Positions 34,189-44,969 are shown, numbered from the stretch's first letter. The stretch: DNA of 64,000 bases from Deinococcus radiopugnans ATCC 19172 (GCF_006335125.1 NZ_VDMO01000008.1:133179-197178); one strand, 5' to 3'. A program made the numbers and translations. Notes: generated from the letters alone by a model not told the origin.

Positions 34189-34332
34189 TCAGTTGCCGGT
34201 GAAGCTGGACTGGATGTTGACAGTGGGCGTTTTTTCGAGGCAACCGCCACAACCACCGACGCTCTTGGCGTTCGCGGATGTCACGGCTAAAACGAGGACG
34301 AGACTGATGAGGGCGCTCAGGCTTTTCTTCAT
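34189..34332 (-). CDS. Small secreted peptide, candidate signal
   Basis: 47 residues. Sec signal peptide: Lys2-Lys3, hydrophobic LSALISLVLVLAV, and AxA site after residue 22 (SANA). The mature part is about 25 residues with a GGCGGC cysteine pair and no other Cys. The ATG is 6 nt after TATGAT (complement 34339-34344), a leaderless start, and only 23 bp separate it from the divergent TPR-BTAD regulator. Signalling peptide or bacteriocin-like product are both possible; no export-processing peptidase is adjacent. Confidence 0.7.
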   Translation of the reverse strand: MKKSLSALISLVLVLAVTSANAKSVGGCGGCLEKTPTVNIQSSFTGN

Positions 34333-34355
34333 GGCCCCATCATAGTAGGGGGAGT
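34333..34355. promoter_or_regulatory. 23-bp divergent promoter overlap
   Basis: The entire gap between the secreted-peptide ATG and the regulator GTG. It holds TATGAT for the peptide (minus) and CATAGT/GGGGGA for the regulator (plus), so the two -10 regions overlap. A regulator bound here would affect both genes. Confidence 0.6.
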
Positions 34356-36269
34356 GTGAAAAAGCGTTCTTCGCGTACAGCACAGCTCCAGGCGGATTTT
34401 GGCACTGGCAATTATGATGCGGTTTTAACAGCCCTGCAGTCGCAGCAGGACCTGAGCGCTGAGGAAATGGCCTGGCTGGGGGTCTCACTTCTCCGCATCG
34501 GCCAGTTTGCAGACGCCGAGGAACCCCTCGAGATGGCAATGGCGCTGGGAAATGACGAAGCGGCGGTGGAGTACGGCAATCTTCTCCGCGCGACAGGTGA
34601 ACACAGAAGAGCGGCCGCGCATTTCCACGATCTGCTCTCCCGCCTTGACGGTGAGTTGCGTTTCCGAACTCTGCGCTGGTATGGGCTGACTCTGAACTAT
34701 CTGGGCGAAAATGGCGGCCTCAAGGCCATCGAGGAGGCCCGCAGAGGCTATTTCTCTCTGGGCAACAAGGTGATGGCTGCCCGGATCGCGCATACACTGG
34801 CCGCTGTCTATCTCGATCAGGGCAACTTCAAAAATGCTCTCAAGGTGCTAGGGCCTGCCATTCCAGTGCTGGAACTCGACGAAAATAAACGTCCCTTGAT
34901 AGCCGCGTTCAATACCCTCATTGATATTCAAGTTGACTCTGGTCAGTTAGATGAGGCGGGCGAGACGTTGGAACGGGCACAGGCCACCGCAGCTTTGCTG
35001 CACAATGATTACGTCCTTCTGCAGCTTGACGCCAGGCGCATCGATCTGATGCTGCGCGGCGGTGATTACGGTGGTTTCATTGAACAGCTGATCGACCTGG
35101 CCAACCGCGCAGAAGAGCTGCGCGAGTTCAATGTCACCGAATACGCCCTGTCCCATCTCGCCAACCATTACAGCCGCATCGGGGAACATGCCGAGGCGGT
35201 CCGGACCATTGCCCGCCTGCGCGCCCTGAATCCCGATCTGTCGCTGTACGCGCGGGTGGTCCTGGCGATGATGGCGCTGCGGCGCGGCGACAGCGCCTCG
35301 GCGCTGCGGATGCATCTGGAGGTGCGCGAGGAGGCCACGCAGCGCGGCGCGCACATCGACGCCACCCGCGCGCTGCTGCTGGCGGCGTTCAGCGCCTACC
35401 GCATGAATGACCTGCCACGCTGCACCGGCCTGCTCTCGGAAGCGTTGCTGGAACTCGCGGGGTTGCCCCACGCCCAGTCGCAGGCCTCGATTGCGCCGGA
35501 TCTGCGGGAAATCGAGGAGATGCTGGCCTACGCCCGCCTTCAGCCCAATCTGGCCCCGCTGCTGGAAGCCGCGCTGGAGGACGCCTCCTCCCTTGGCGGC
35601 ACGCTGCGCGACGATCTCTTTACCAGCGGCATGCGCCTGGAGATCATGACGCTGGGTCAGGAGCTGGTGCTGCGCGACGGCATTCCCTGCAGCATGCGCG
35701 TGCGCGGCAGCGTGGCGGTGCTGGCCTGCCTGGCGCTGCATCCGCGCAGCACCCGTCAGGACGTGGTGACGCAGCTGTGGCCGGACCGCGATCCCAAAAA
35801 GGCCGCCACGTATTTCCGCCAGTGCATCGCCGACATCCGCGAGGCCATCGGCGCCGACGTGGTGCTGGTGGAGGGCGCGCATCAGGCCCCCGAATACCGC
35901 CTGAGCAGCAAGGCCAGCGTCATCCTGGACAGCCAGCGGGTGCTGCAGTTGATCGCGGGGGGACAGCTGCCCGCCGCCGTGGCCGCCTACAAGGGTGAAT
36001 TCCTGCCCAGCCTGCAGGACAGCGAGTGGGCCGAGGAACAACGCATGACCATCCAGCGGGCGCTGGTGGGCTCATTGCGGGCCGAATTGCGGGCCTCGCA
36101 GATTGAGCGCGGACAGGAGCGGCGGGTGGTGCTGCTGGCGACGGCCATCCTGGGCATCGACCCCAACGACACCGAGACCGAGGACCTGCGCCTAGAGGTG
36201 GCCCGGCGGGTGTCGAGTCCCTCGGAAATCGCCCGGTTCGAGGCCGAGCGGCACCGCCGCATGAACTGA
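34356..36269 (+). CDS. TPR-BTAD (SARP-like) transcriptional regulator
   Basis: 637 residues. About 420 residues of helical TPR-like repeats (e.g. AWLGVSLLRIGQFADAEEPLEMAMAL, AARIAHTLAAVYLDQGNFKNALKVL, ALSHLANHYSRIGEHAEAVRTIARL) followed by a winged-helix segment (SMRVRGSVAVLACLALHPRSTRQDVVTQLWPDRDPKKAATYFRQCIADIREAIG, about 447-500) and a BTAD-like helical end. Such regulators activate transcription and TPRs often bind peptides. GTG start with GGGGGA upstream. Its first half has lower GC than its second. Divergent from a secreted peptide gene. Confidence 0.82.
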   Translation: MKKRSSRTAQLQADFGTGNYDAVLTALQSQQDLSAEEMAWLGVSLLRIGQFADAEEPLEMAMALGNDEAAVEYGNLLRATGEHRRAAAHFHDLLSRLDGELRFRTLRWYGLTLNYLGENGGLKAIEEARRGYFSLGNKVMAARIAHTLAAVYLDQGNFKNALKVLGPAIPVLELDENKRPLIAAFNTLIDIQVDSGQLDEAGETLERAQATAALLHNDYVLLQLDARRIDLMLRGGDYGGFIEQLIDLANRAEELREFNVTEYALSHLANHYSRIGEHAEAVRTIARLRALNPDLSLYARVVLAMMALRRGDSASALRMHLEVREEATQRGAHIDATRALLLAAFSAYRMNDLPRCTGLLSEALLELAGLPHAQSQASIAPDLREIEEMLAYARLQPNLAPLLEAALEDASSLGGTLRDDLFTSGMRLEIMTLGQELVLRDGIPCSMRVRGSVAVLACLALHPRSTRQDVVTQLWPDRDPKKAATYFRQCIADIREAIGADVVLVEGAHQAPEYRLSSKASVILDSQRVLQLIAGGQLPAAVAAYKGEFLPSLQDSEWAEEQRMTIQRALVGSLRAELRASQIERGQERRVVLLATAILGIDPNDTETEDLRLEVARRVSSPSEIARFEAERHRRMN

Positions 36270-36315
36270 GCGCGGCCCGGCCCCACCGTTATGCTTAGGA
36301 ACGGAGGGCACGGCG

Positions 36316-37845
36316 ATGACCCACGATCGTTCCGGTCTTGACCCTGAAGTCCTGATTGCGGGCGCTGGCCCCACCGGGCTGTTGCTGGCGCTGTGGTTGA
36401 CCCGGCTGGGCGTGCGGGTGCAGGTGGTGGATCCCAAATCCGGTCCCACCACCGAGACGCGCGCCATTGCCGTGCAGGCGCGGACGCTGGAGTTCTACGA
36501 TCAGCTGGGCCTGGGGCGCGAGGCGCTGTCGCGGGGGCGACACGCGGCGGGACTGCGCCTGTGGACGCGGGGACGGGCGCGGGCGGGCGTCGATCTGCGC
36601 AGTGCGGGCGCGGGCCTGACCGCCCATCCCGACATCTTCATCCTGACCCAGGATCAGAATGAGGCCCTGTTGCTCGGACAGCTTGAGGCGCTGGGCGGCG
36701 GCGTGGAATGGGGGACTGCCCTCACGGGTCTGACCCAGGACGTGGGCGGCGTCACGGCCACGCTGGAGGGAGGAGGGGAGATCAGGACTTTGCGGACAGC
36801 GTATCTGGCGGGCTGCGACGGTGCAGGGAGCGTGGTGCGCCGCAGCCTGGGCGTGCCCCTGTCGGGCGGCACCTACCCGCAGCGGTTTTATGTGGCCGAC
36901 GTGAGCGCCAGCGGCCCACTGAGCGGGGACCGCGTCAACGTGTCGCTGGACGACGATCAGTTTCTAGCCCTTTTTCCCATGCCAGGGCTGGACCGCTGGC
37001 GTGTCGTGGGACAGGTGCCAGCAGAGCTGGGCGAGGCCGTCACTTTCGAGACGGTGCGTCCCCAGATCGACTCGCAGCGCGTCGCGCAGGTTTCAGCCGT
37101 GCAATGGTTTTCCACCTACCGCGTGCATCACCGGGTGGCCGATTCGTTTCAGGTGGGCCGGGCCTTTCTGCTGGGCGACGCCGCACACGTTCACAGTCCG
37201 GTGGGCGGGCAGGGCATGAACACCGGGCTGGGGGACGCCGCCAATCTGGTGTGGAAACTGGCGCAGACGCTCTGTGGGGCGGCCCCTGGGCTGTTGGCCA
37301 CCTACGGCCCGGAGCGTCGGCCCTTCGCCGTGTCGCTGGTGAACACCACGGACCGCGTCTTCAGCGGTGTGGTCGATCCCTCACCGCTGGCCCGCGTGGT
37401 CCGCACGCGCGTGATCCCGGCGTTGTTGGGGCTGTTCAGCCGTCCGGCAGCGGTCCGGCGCTGGGCGTTCGGGCGGCTCTCGCAACTCCTGATTCACTAT
37501 CCTCACAGTCCGCTGAGCGTGGGCCGCGCGGGCCGGGTGCGGGGCGGGGACCGCCTGCCATGGGTGCCGCTGGCGGGGGGCAGCAACCTCGGTGCCCTTC
37601 AATCACTGCGCTGGCAAGTTCACGTCTACGGCACGCCGTCGCCGGACCTGCTGACGTGGTGCGCCGTGCGGGAGCTGCCGCTGCATGCCTTCGCCTTCAC
37701 GGCGGCAGCACGACGCGCCGGACTGGTCCGGAACGCGTGCTGTCTGGTGCGCCCGGACGGGTATGTGGGGCTGGCCCTGTCCCGTTTCAACCTGCAGGAG
37801 GCTGAAGCCTACGCGGCCCGCTGGCTGCCTGCCTCGGGGGGTTAG
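36316..37845 (+). CDS. FAD-dependent aromatic-type monooxygenase
   Basis: 509 residues. N-terminal FAD fold VLIAGAGPTGLLLALWLTRLGVRVQVVD, the DG motif region AGCDGAGSVVRRSLG, and the GD motif AFLLGDAAHVHSPVGGQGMNTGLGDAANLVWKL put it in the PheA/TfdB-type flavin hydroxylases. A thioredoxin-like C-terminal part appears present (LPWVPLAGGSNLGALQ onwards). GGAGGG precedes the ATG by 10 nt. Substrate unknown; the regulator upstream is on the same strand 46 bp away. Confidence 0.87.
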   Translation: MTHDRSGLDPEVLIAGAGPTGLLLALWLTRLGVRVQVVDPKSGPTTETRAIAVQARTLEFYDQLGLGREALSRGRHAAGLRLWTRGRARAGVDLRSAGAGLTAHPDIFILTQDQNEALLLGQLEALGGGVEWGTALTGLTQDVGGVTATLEGGGEIRTLRTAYLAGCDGAGSVVRRSLGVPLSGGTYPQRFYVADVSASGPLSGDRVNVSLDDDQFLALFPMPGLDRWRVVGQVPAELGEAVTFETVRPQIDSQRVAQVSAVQWFSTYRVHHRVADSFQVGRAFLLGDAAHVHSPVGGQGMNTGLGDAANLVWKLAQTLCGAAPGLLATYGPERRPFAVSLVNTTDRVFSGVVDPSPLARVVRTRVIPALLGLFSRPAAVRRWAFGRLSQLLIHYPHSPLSVGRAGRVRGGDRLPWVPLAGGSNLGALQSLRWQVHVYGTPSPDLLTWCAVRELPLHAFAFTAAARRAGLVRNACCLVRPDGYVGLALSRFNLQEAEAYAARWLPASGG

Positions 37846-38249
37846 CCCTCGGTCGAGGCGCCGGGGCGGGTGGTCCAGCGGGGCTCCGGCTCGATGGTCG
37901 CGGCGGGGGCCTTGCCCGGTTCCAGGCCGGTGCTGGAGGCGGTCTGCAGCGGCGTGAGCCGCATGCCCGGCGCGCACTCGATCTGGCAGGACAGCCGGGC
38001 CTGGCCCAGCAGTTCCTTCTCGGTCAGCTTGTCGTACTCGGCCAGCGTCATGGCGTCGGGTTCGCCCTCCTGAAACGACACGCGGCAGGTGGTGCACCGG
38101 GCCACGCCGCCGCAGCGGTGCAGGATGTCCACGCCGCCGCGTTCCAGCGCCAGCACCAGCCGCTCGCCCGTGTGCGCCGTGATCTCGCCGAAGCCTTCAA
38201 CCTGAAGCGTGATGGTCTGGCTGGTGGTCTGGGGGTTGGTCTGGGTCAT
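37842..38249 (-). CDS. [2Fe-2S] ferredoxin
   Basis: 135 residues. Plant-type ferredoxin cysteines: LHRCGGVARCTTC and a later LSCQIEC, four ligands in the CX5CX2C...C pattern. The C-terminal 35 residues are Pro/Thr-rich and not part of the fold. ATG 38249 is 7 nt after CATGCT. It converges with the monooxygenase (4-bp overlap at 3' ends), and could supply electrons, but this is only suggested by proximity. Confidence 0.87.
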   Translation of the reverse strand: MTQTNPQTTSQTITLQVEGFGEITAHTGERLVLALERGGVDILHRCGGVARCTTCRVSFQEGEPDAMTLAEYDKLTEKELLGQARLSCQIECAPGMRLTPLQTASSTGLEPGKAPAATIEPEPRWTTRPGASTEG

Positions 38250-38290
38250 GGCCGACAGCATGGCACGGGTGGGCCGCAAAGGATTGCCGC

Positions 38291-38320
38291 TTGACCGGCC
38301 CCGGCCCTGGCCTGTAGCGT
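38291..38320 (+). promoter_or_regulatory. proS leader promoter
   Basis: TTGACC (38291-38296), 18-bp spacer, TAGCGT (38315-38320); the leader peptide ATG begins 7 nt later. Confidence 0.65.
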
Positions 38321-38327
38321 ACGGCCC

Positions 38328-38423
38328 ATGAGCGAGCAGACGATCCCCCACACGCAGCGGCCCAGCGGCCTGCGGCGTGTCGGTGCGGGCCTGCCCGTGC
38401 TCCCGCCGCCCTCCGGGGTGTAA
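38328..38423 (+). CDS. Proline-rich leader peptide of proS
   Basis: 31 codons, leaderless start. Six of 31 residues are Pro and three are consecutive (codons 26-28, CCG CCG CCC), ending LPPPSGV three codons before the stop. The downstream gene is prolyl-tRNA synthetase, so ribosome stalling at Pro codons would sense charged tRNA-Pro. The distance from the control codons to the stop is nearly the same as in the asd leader. Predicted from layout only. Confidence 0.72.
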   Translation: MSEQTIPHTQRPSGLRRVGAGLPVLPPPSGV

Positions 38424-38424
38424 A

Positions 38425-38474
38425 GACGCCAGTGTTGCCGGCTGCGTCCCCATGACGCCTGACCCGCCGTTTTT
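38425..38474 (+). promoter_or_regulatory. proS attenuator hairpins
   Basis: GACGC at 38425-38429 plus AG (31-32) can pair with CT-GCGTC (38442-38448); the same GCGTC can instead pair with GACGC at 38454-38458 inside an outer CGGC/GCCG (38439-38442, 38466-38469) followed by TTTTT at 38470. These two folds exclude each other. A ribosome at the leader stop codon would cover the first GACGC and favour the terminator. The proS ribosome site GAAGGGAG starts 9 nt later. Confidence 0.6.
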
Positions 38475-38496
38475 ACATTTTTGAAGGGAGAAAAAG

Positions 38497-40254
38497 ATGC
38501 GCCTGTCACAAGGTTCGTTCGTCACGCGGCGCGAAACGCCGTCGGAGGCAGACACGCGCGGCACGGAAATGCTGCTGCGCGCCGGCTTCATCCGCCAGAT
38601 CGGCAGCGGCCTGTACGCCACGCTGCCCCTGATGACCCGCGTGCTGCACAGGCTGGAAGCATTGATCCGCCAGGAACTGAGCGGCGCGGCGCAGGAGATC
38701 AGCCTGCCGCTGCTGCAACCCGCCGCGCTGTGGCGGCAGTCCGGGCGCTGGGCCGCCTACACCCAGGCGGACCAGTTGATGTTCGCGGTGACCGACCGGG
38801 GCGGGCGCGAGCTGGCGCTGGCCCCCACCCACGAGGAGGTCGCCGTGGCCGTGGCCCGCGAACTGGTCGGCAGCTACCGCGATCTGCCCCTGAGCGTATA
38901 CCAGATCGGGCGCAAGTTCCGCGACGAGTTGCGGCCCCGCGCCGGGCTGCTCAGGACGCGCGAATTCGTGATGAAGGACGGGTACAGTTTTCACGCCACG
39001 CCCGAGGATCTGGCCCGGACCTTCGAGGTCATGGGCGCCGCCTACGCCCGCATCCTGACCCGGCTGGGCGCGGACTGGCGCGCGGCGCAGGCCGACAGTG
39101 GATTGATCGGCGGGGCCGAGAGCCGCGAGTACCTGCTGCTCTCGGCCGTGGGCGAGGACACGCTGCTGTTCACCGCCGACGGCCGGTACGCCGCCAACGC
39201 GGAGCGGGCCGTGTCGCGTGCCCACCTCGCTCCGGCCAGCCCGTTCGGGAGCTTTGAACGCCGCCACACGCCCGGCACGCCTACGGTGGTGAGCGCCTGC
39301 GCCGCGCTGGGCTGCGAGGCCAGCCAGATGGTCAAGAACGTACTGTACGAGGCGGCGTTTCTCAATGGCGGTCAGTCCTCCACCCAACCCGTGCTGATCA
39401 GCCTGCGCGGCGATCACAGTGTCAATCCGGTCAAGCTGTGGAATGCCGTGTCGGCGCGGGTGGAGGGCACGCTGTCCGCGCTGGAGGTGGCCGACACGGA
39501 ACGGTGGGCCGCCGGTCTGCCGCTGGGCTTCATCGCCCCTGATCTGCCGGACAGCCCAGAACGGTCCTTTCTACGCCTGTGCGACGAGGCAGCGGCGCAA
39601 TCCAGGCATTTTGCCACTGGCGCCAACGAGACTGACTGGCACGTGGTGGGCGCGAACTGGGGCGAGCAGTACCCGCTGCCGGTCGTTGCGGACCTGCGGC
39701 AGGCAGCGGCGGGCGAGGCGTCGCTGCACGATCCGGCCCAGCCGCTGCTCTCGGCGCGCGGCACCGAGGTAGGCCACATCTTCCAGCTGGGCACGCGCTA
39801 TACGGGGGCGCTGGGCATGACCTTCACGGCGGCGGACGGAAAGACGCAGACGCCCACGATGGGCTGCTACGGCCTGGGCGTGACCCGGCTGGCGGCGGCA
39901 CTGGCCGAGCAGTTCGCCGACGAACGCGGTCTGGTGTGGCCCGCCGTCATCGCCCCGCACGAGGTCCTCCTGACCGTGGTGGACCTGAAGGACGCCGCAC
40001 AGGTGGAGGCGGCCGAAACGCTGTATGCGGCGTTTCGGGCCGCCGGCATTGACGCGCTGCTGGATGACCGCCCCCTGCGGGCCGGCGTCAAATTCGCCGA
40101 CGCCGATCTGACGGGCATTCCCTGGCGGGTGACGCTGGGGCGCGGGGTCAGCAGGGGGCAGGCGGAAGTCCGGGAGCGGCGCAGTGGAGAGGTCCGGGAG
40201 ACCGCGCTGGACGCAGTGGTCGTCCACCTGCGGGACCAGCTGAACGGGGCGTAG
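38497..40254 (+). CDS. proS: Prolyl-tRNA synthetase
   Basis: 585 residues. Class II synthetase of the bacterial type: motif 1 region FIRQIGSGLYATLPLMTRVL, motif 2 YQIGRKFRDELRPRAGLLRTREFVMKDGYSFH, a central editing domain (INS, about 220-400) with TPTVVSACAALGC, and motif 3 GCYGLGVTRLAAAL, then the anticodon-binding domain (PHEVLLTVVDLKDAAQVEAAETLYAAFR). ATG with GAAGGGAG upstream. Controlled, by inference, by the Pro-rich leader ahead of it. Confidence 0.97.
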   Translation: MRLSQGSFVTRRETPSEADTRGTEMLLRAGFIRQIGSGLYATLPLMTRVLHRLEALIRQELSGAAQEISLPLLQPAALWRQSGRWAAYTQADQLMFAVTDRGGRELALAPTHEEVAVAVARELVGSYRDLPLSVYQIGRKFRDELRPRAGLLRTREFVMKDGYSFHATPEDLARTFEVMGAAYARILTRLGADWRAAQADSGLIGGAESREYLLLSAVGEDTLLFTADGRYAANAERAVSRAHLAPASPFGSFERRHTPGTPTVVSACAALGCEASQMVKNVLYEAAFLNGGQSSTQPVLISLRGDHSVNPVKLWNAVSARVEGTLSALEVADTERWAAGLPLGFIAPDLPDSPERSFLRLCDEAAAQSRHFATGANETDWHVVGANWGEQYPLPVVADLRQAAAGEASLHDPAQPLLSARGTEVGHIFQLGTRYTGALGMTFTAADGKTQTPTMGCYGLGVTRLAAALAEQFADERGLVWPAVIAPHEVLLTVVDLKDAAQVEAAETLYAAFRAAGIDALLDDRPLRAGVKFADADLTGIPWRVTLGRGVSRGQAEVRERRSGEVRETALDAVVVHLRDQLNGA

Positions 40255-40263
40255 GCCCCTGGG

Positions 40264-41385
40264 TCACGAGGCCAGGACCGCCGGCAGCGCCGCGTAACCG
40301 TGGACGACGACCCGGTCCCGGCCCGAAGACTTGGCCGCATACAGCGCAGCGTCGGCGCGGGCCAGCAGGCCGTTGAAATCCTCGCCCGCCCGGACGCTGC
40401 TCACGCCGATGCTGACCGTCACCTGCAGTCCATGCGGCCAGGGCCAGGCGCGGAACTCGGCCAGCAGTTGCTCGGCCCGTTCCGCAGCCCGCCGCTGCGC
40501 CGTGCCCGGCAGCACCACGATGAACTCCTCGCCCCCCCAGCGGCCCACCGTGGGCGGCGGCGCACCCGCGTCGGCCGCGCAGTTGCGCAGCACCTCGCCT
40601 GCCGCCGCAAGCACCTCGTCGCCCACGCCGTGGCCGTGCCTGTCGTTGATGCGCTTGAAATGGTCCAGATCGACCAGCAGGATGGCGCCGGGCTGTCCGG
40701 GGGCCGCGTCCCTGAGCAGCGCGTCCACCGCCGGATATACCGCGTGGCGGTTGGGCAGGCGGGTCAGGGGATCGGTGAAGGCCAGCTGGCGCAGCAGTTC
40801 CTGGGTCTTGGTCTGGGTGGCGTACTGGGCGCGGAACCACGACAGGCCCCACACCAGCAGGAATACCAGCAGGGCATTGAGCTGCACCCGCACCAGGCCG
40901 GAGACCGACGGCGCGGTGTAGGTGGCGGGCAGCAGCCACGGCAGCAGCAGGCTTACGGGCAGGTACGTCAGGTTGAACGCGGCGGCCCGGGCCGGCGTCA
41001 GGGCCAGGAACGCCAGCACGCTCACGCCCGTCACCGCCCAGTACGGCCCGCTGTTGGGGTAGGCCCCCGGCAGCGTGGGGGCGGTCAGGCTGACCAGCAC
41101 GATGTGCGCGGTGCTGGCGGCGGCCAGAACGCCGATGGCGGTCAGTTCGACGACAACCAGCGCCCGGCCCGACAGCAGCCACCACAGAATCGGCACGCCC
41201 ATAACCAGCAGCGCCGGGGCCACGTACTGCAGGTACGGTTCGGGCAGATTCAGCACGCGCTGCAGCACCCAACCAAACAGCAGCAGCACCATGCCGCAGC
41301 CCAGCGTGCCGATGTACAGCCGCCGCCGCACCGCCTCCCCGTAGGGATCGAGGCTCGGCAGGTGCAGATTGGCTTCCAGGCTCAT
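40264..41385 (-). CDS. Membrane diguanylate cyclase
   Basis: 373 residues. Five or six hydrophobic helices in the first about 200 residues (MVLLLFGWVLQRVL; VELTAIGVLAAASTAHIVLV; LLVFLLVWGLSWF) form a membrane sensor region, followed by GGDEF: DPLTRLPNRHAVY, GAILLVDLDHFKRINDRHGHGVGDEVLAAAGEVL and the active signature GRWGGEEFIVVL. It makes c-di-GMP. It converges on proS with a 9-bp gap. Confidence 0.93.
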   Translation of the reverse strand: MSLEANLHLPSLDPYGEAVRRRLYIGTLGCGMVLLLFGWVLQRVLNLPEPYLQYVAPALLVMGVPILWWLLSGRALVVVELTAIGVLAAASTAHIVLVSLTAPTLPGAYPNSGPYWAVTGVSVLAFLALTPARAAAFNLTYLPVSLLLPWLLPATYTAPSVSGLVRVQLNALLVFLLVWGLSWFRAQYATQTKTQELLRQLAFTDPLTRLPNRHAVYPAVDALLRDAAPGQPGAILLVDLDHFKRINDRHGHGVGDEVLAAAGEVLRNCAADAGAPPPTVGRWGGEEFIVVLPGTAQRRAAERAEQLLAEFRAWPWPHGLQVTVSIGVSSVRAGEDFNGLLARADAALYAAKSSGRDRVVVHGYAALPAVLAS

Positions 41386-41522
41386 GCCGTCAGCGTATCC
41401 AGCCCACTCTTGCCCGGCCCTGACAGACCGGCCTTTGAAGTGCGCGGCCCCGGCGCAGTGCGGCCCGCCCAGATTCGCCGCAGCCCACTGAACCTCATCG
41501 CCCTATCCTGCAGACTTGGACC

Positions 41523-42188
41523 ATGAGATCGCCGCCGCCGCCCGCCCGTCGTCCCCAGGCGCCCCGGTCCCGGCCCGCACCGGGACCGTCGCCCCTTGCA
41601 CCGGGCAGGCCGCAGATCGGCCCTGCGCTGTGGGTCACCGCTGGGCTGATCGCCGCCGTCTGGTTACAGGAGATCGTCGATCTGCTGGGCTTCGGCGGGG
41701 GGCTGGATGTGTACGGCATCGAACCCCGGACCCCGGGCACCTTCTGGCATGTGCTGACCGCGCCGTTCCTGCACTACGGCTTTCCGCACCTGATCGCCAA
41801 CACCGTCCCGCTGGCGGTGCTGGCCTTCATGAGCGCGGTGCGCGGTGTGGGGCGGTTTCTGGCGGTCACGCTGGTGGTGGCGGTGGTGGGCGGCGGGCTG
41901 GTGTGGCTGCTGGGGCGCGGCGGCAGCGTGCATCTGGGGGCCAGCGAACTGATCTTCGGCTACCTGGCCTACCTGCTGGGCGTGGGCTGGTGGGAGCGCA
42001 CCCCCGCCGCGATTGGCGTGGCCGTGGTGGCGGCTGTGCTGTACGGCGGCATCCTGTGGGGCGTGCTGCCCGGCAATCCCGCGGTGTCGTGGGAGGCGCA
42101 CCTGTTCGGCTTTCTGGCCGGGTTGCTGGCGGCGGCGCTGCTGCACGGGCGCAGGCCAGGGAAGATGACTGGGGGGAAAAGAGGGTGA
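41523..42188 (+). CDS. Rhomboid-family intramembrane protease
   Basis: 221 residues. Pro-rich N-terminus (about 35 residues) then six membrane helices. Rhomboid landmarks: [19 protein letters not shown] in TM2, catalytic Ser in [16 protein letters not shown] (GASxxxFG) and catalytic His in [14 protein letters not shown]. Cleaves membrane-anchored substrates; target unknown. Short 5' gap with no obvious ribosome site, so leaderless or weak start. Confidence 0.9.
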   Translation: MRSPPPPARRPQAPRSRPAPGPSPLAPGRPQIGPALWVTAGLIAAVWLQEIVDLLGFGGGLDVYGIEPRTPGTFWHVLTAPFLHYGFPHLIANTVPLAVLAFMSAVRGVGRFLAVTLVVAVVGGGLVWLLGRGGSVHLGASELIFGYLAYLLGVGWWERTPAAIGVAVVAAVLYGGILWGVLPGNPAVSWEAHLFGFLAGLLAAALLHGRRPGKMTGGKRG

Positions 42189-42198
42189 GCTTCTCGCC

Positions 42199-42816
42199 TC
42201 ACCACTCGCCCAGCGTGACCAGTCCATCCGGCGTTTCCAGGACGGCGCGCAGTTCGGCCTGCGGGGCCTCGTAGACTTCCACCTCGCCCCTGAAGTTCAG
42301 GGTGTCCAGCACGGCGCGCAGGGTGTCGGGCTGTGGCGTACCCAGACGCAACCGGCCCAGGCGCACGCCCATGTCGGTCAGGCGGGTGGGGGGCGGCGGC
42401 GTGTGCCACTGAATGCGCGATGGAGCGACGCCGTCCATGGGCAGCCCGCCGTTCTCGGGCACGGTCAGAGCCCAGCGGTTGTCGCCGCGCGTGAGTTCCA
42501 GCACCTCCGGGCCAGGCTCCAGCTTCTCGACTGCCGCCACCCAGTGGATCAGCGCGGGACCGTCTTGCAGCCGTTCGTGCATCTCCGGCGTGTCCAGCCC
42601 GAACCAGCGGGGGCGGTCCGGGGCGGGGGCGTCTGGGTCAATGGCGATGACCTCCAGGTAGCCGTCCGGCCCCAGCGACAGCAGCGCGTTGTGCGTGCCG
42701 AAGTGGTCGTGCTGGCCGCCGTCCTGCATGGGCACGCCCAGACGGCCTTCGAGCCAAGCGCGGCCATCTTCGAGGGTGCGGGCGGCAATGACCAGATGAT
42801 CCAGGGTGGCGGGCAT
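42199..42816 (-). CDS. Glyoxalase/VOC-like protein
   Basis: 205 residues. Starts [22 protein letters not shown], a glyoxalase-like (VOC) beginning, with a metal-type His in [29 protein letters not shown], and a second half of less clear similarity. ATG 42816 is 6 nt after TATGCT on the minus strand. Substrate unknown. Confidence 0.82.
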   Translation of the reverse strand: MPATLDHLVIAARTLEDGRAWLEGRLGVPMQDGGQHDHFGTHNALLSLGPDGYLEVIAIDPDAPAPDRPRWFGLDTPEMHERLQDGPALIHWVAAVEKLEPGPEVLELTRGDNRWALTVPENGGLPMDGVAPSRIQWHTPPPPTRLTDMGVRLGRLRLGTPQPDTLRAVLDTLNFRGEVEVYEAPQAELRAVLETPDGLVTLGEW

Positions 42817-42884
42817 CCATGCAGCATACGCAAATCGTGATGGTCCGCCTTGCAGGGTCCTGTGGCCGGCGCGCACGCTGGGGC

Positions 42885-43070
42885 ATGAATCTGCGCCGCT
42901 GGCTTGCTGGGGTGTTTCGCCGGGACACGCGGGGGCCGATTCCACCGCGTGACGATCAGGATGATGGCATCGGCGTGCTGGTCCCCGCCGGGCCACGTCC
43001 GCTGCGGGGCGGGGCGCACGCGAAGCCGCCCGTGCCCGAGAAGGAGCGGCAGGACAGGCCACGCCGATAA
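42885..43070 (+). CDS. Possible small basic protein, 61 residues
   Basis: ATG 5 nt after a CACGCT box; sequence Arg/Pro-rich ([36 protein letters not shown]). Its support is a clear terminator 17 bp after the stop, facing the same way. Not recognised, possibly a chance ORF. Confidence 0.42.
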   Translation: MNLRRWLAGVFRRDTRGPIPPRDDQDDGIGVLVPAGPRPLRGGAHAKPPVPEKERQDRPRR

Positions 43071-43087
43071 CCCTGACAGGAAGCAGG

Positions 43088-43110
43088 CCCGCCGTTTCTG
43101 GCGGGTTTTT
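43088..43110 (+). terminator. Terminator before the acyl-CoA ligase
   Basis: CCCGCC-GTTTCT-GGCGGG hairpin followed by TTTTT. Confidence 0.88.
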
Positions 43111-43280
43111 CATGGATCGGTGGCCCGGCGCCAGCAGAACGCACGCGAAAATACGTCTGCCCCGCCCGGCACTCTCTATACTCGGCCCAAACACCGCCGT
43201 TTTCAGACCGGGTGGCCGCCACAGGCCGCCGCCGTTCTTCTCATTTCCCCCTTCCCCTTTCTCTGCGCGGAGGCTCAACT

Positions 43281-44969
<1,689 letters not shown>

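Noticed and set aside
34354..34359. GTG at 34354 as regulator start
   Set aside because: It is immediately followed by TGA in that frame; GTG 34356 is the workable start.
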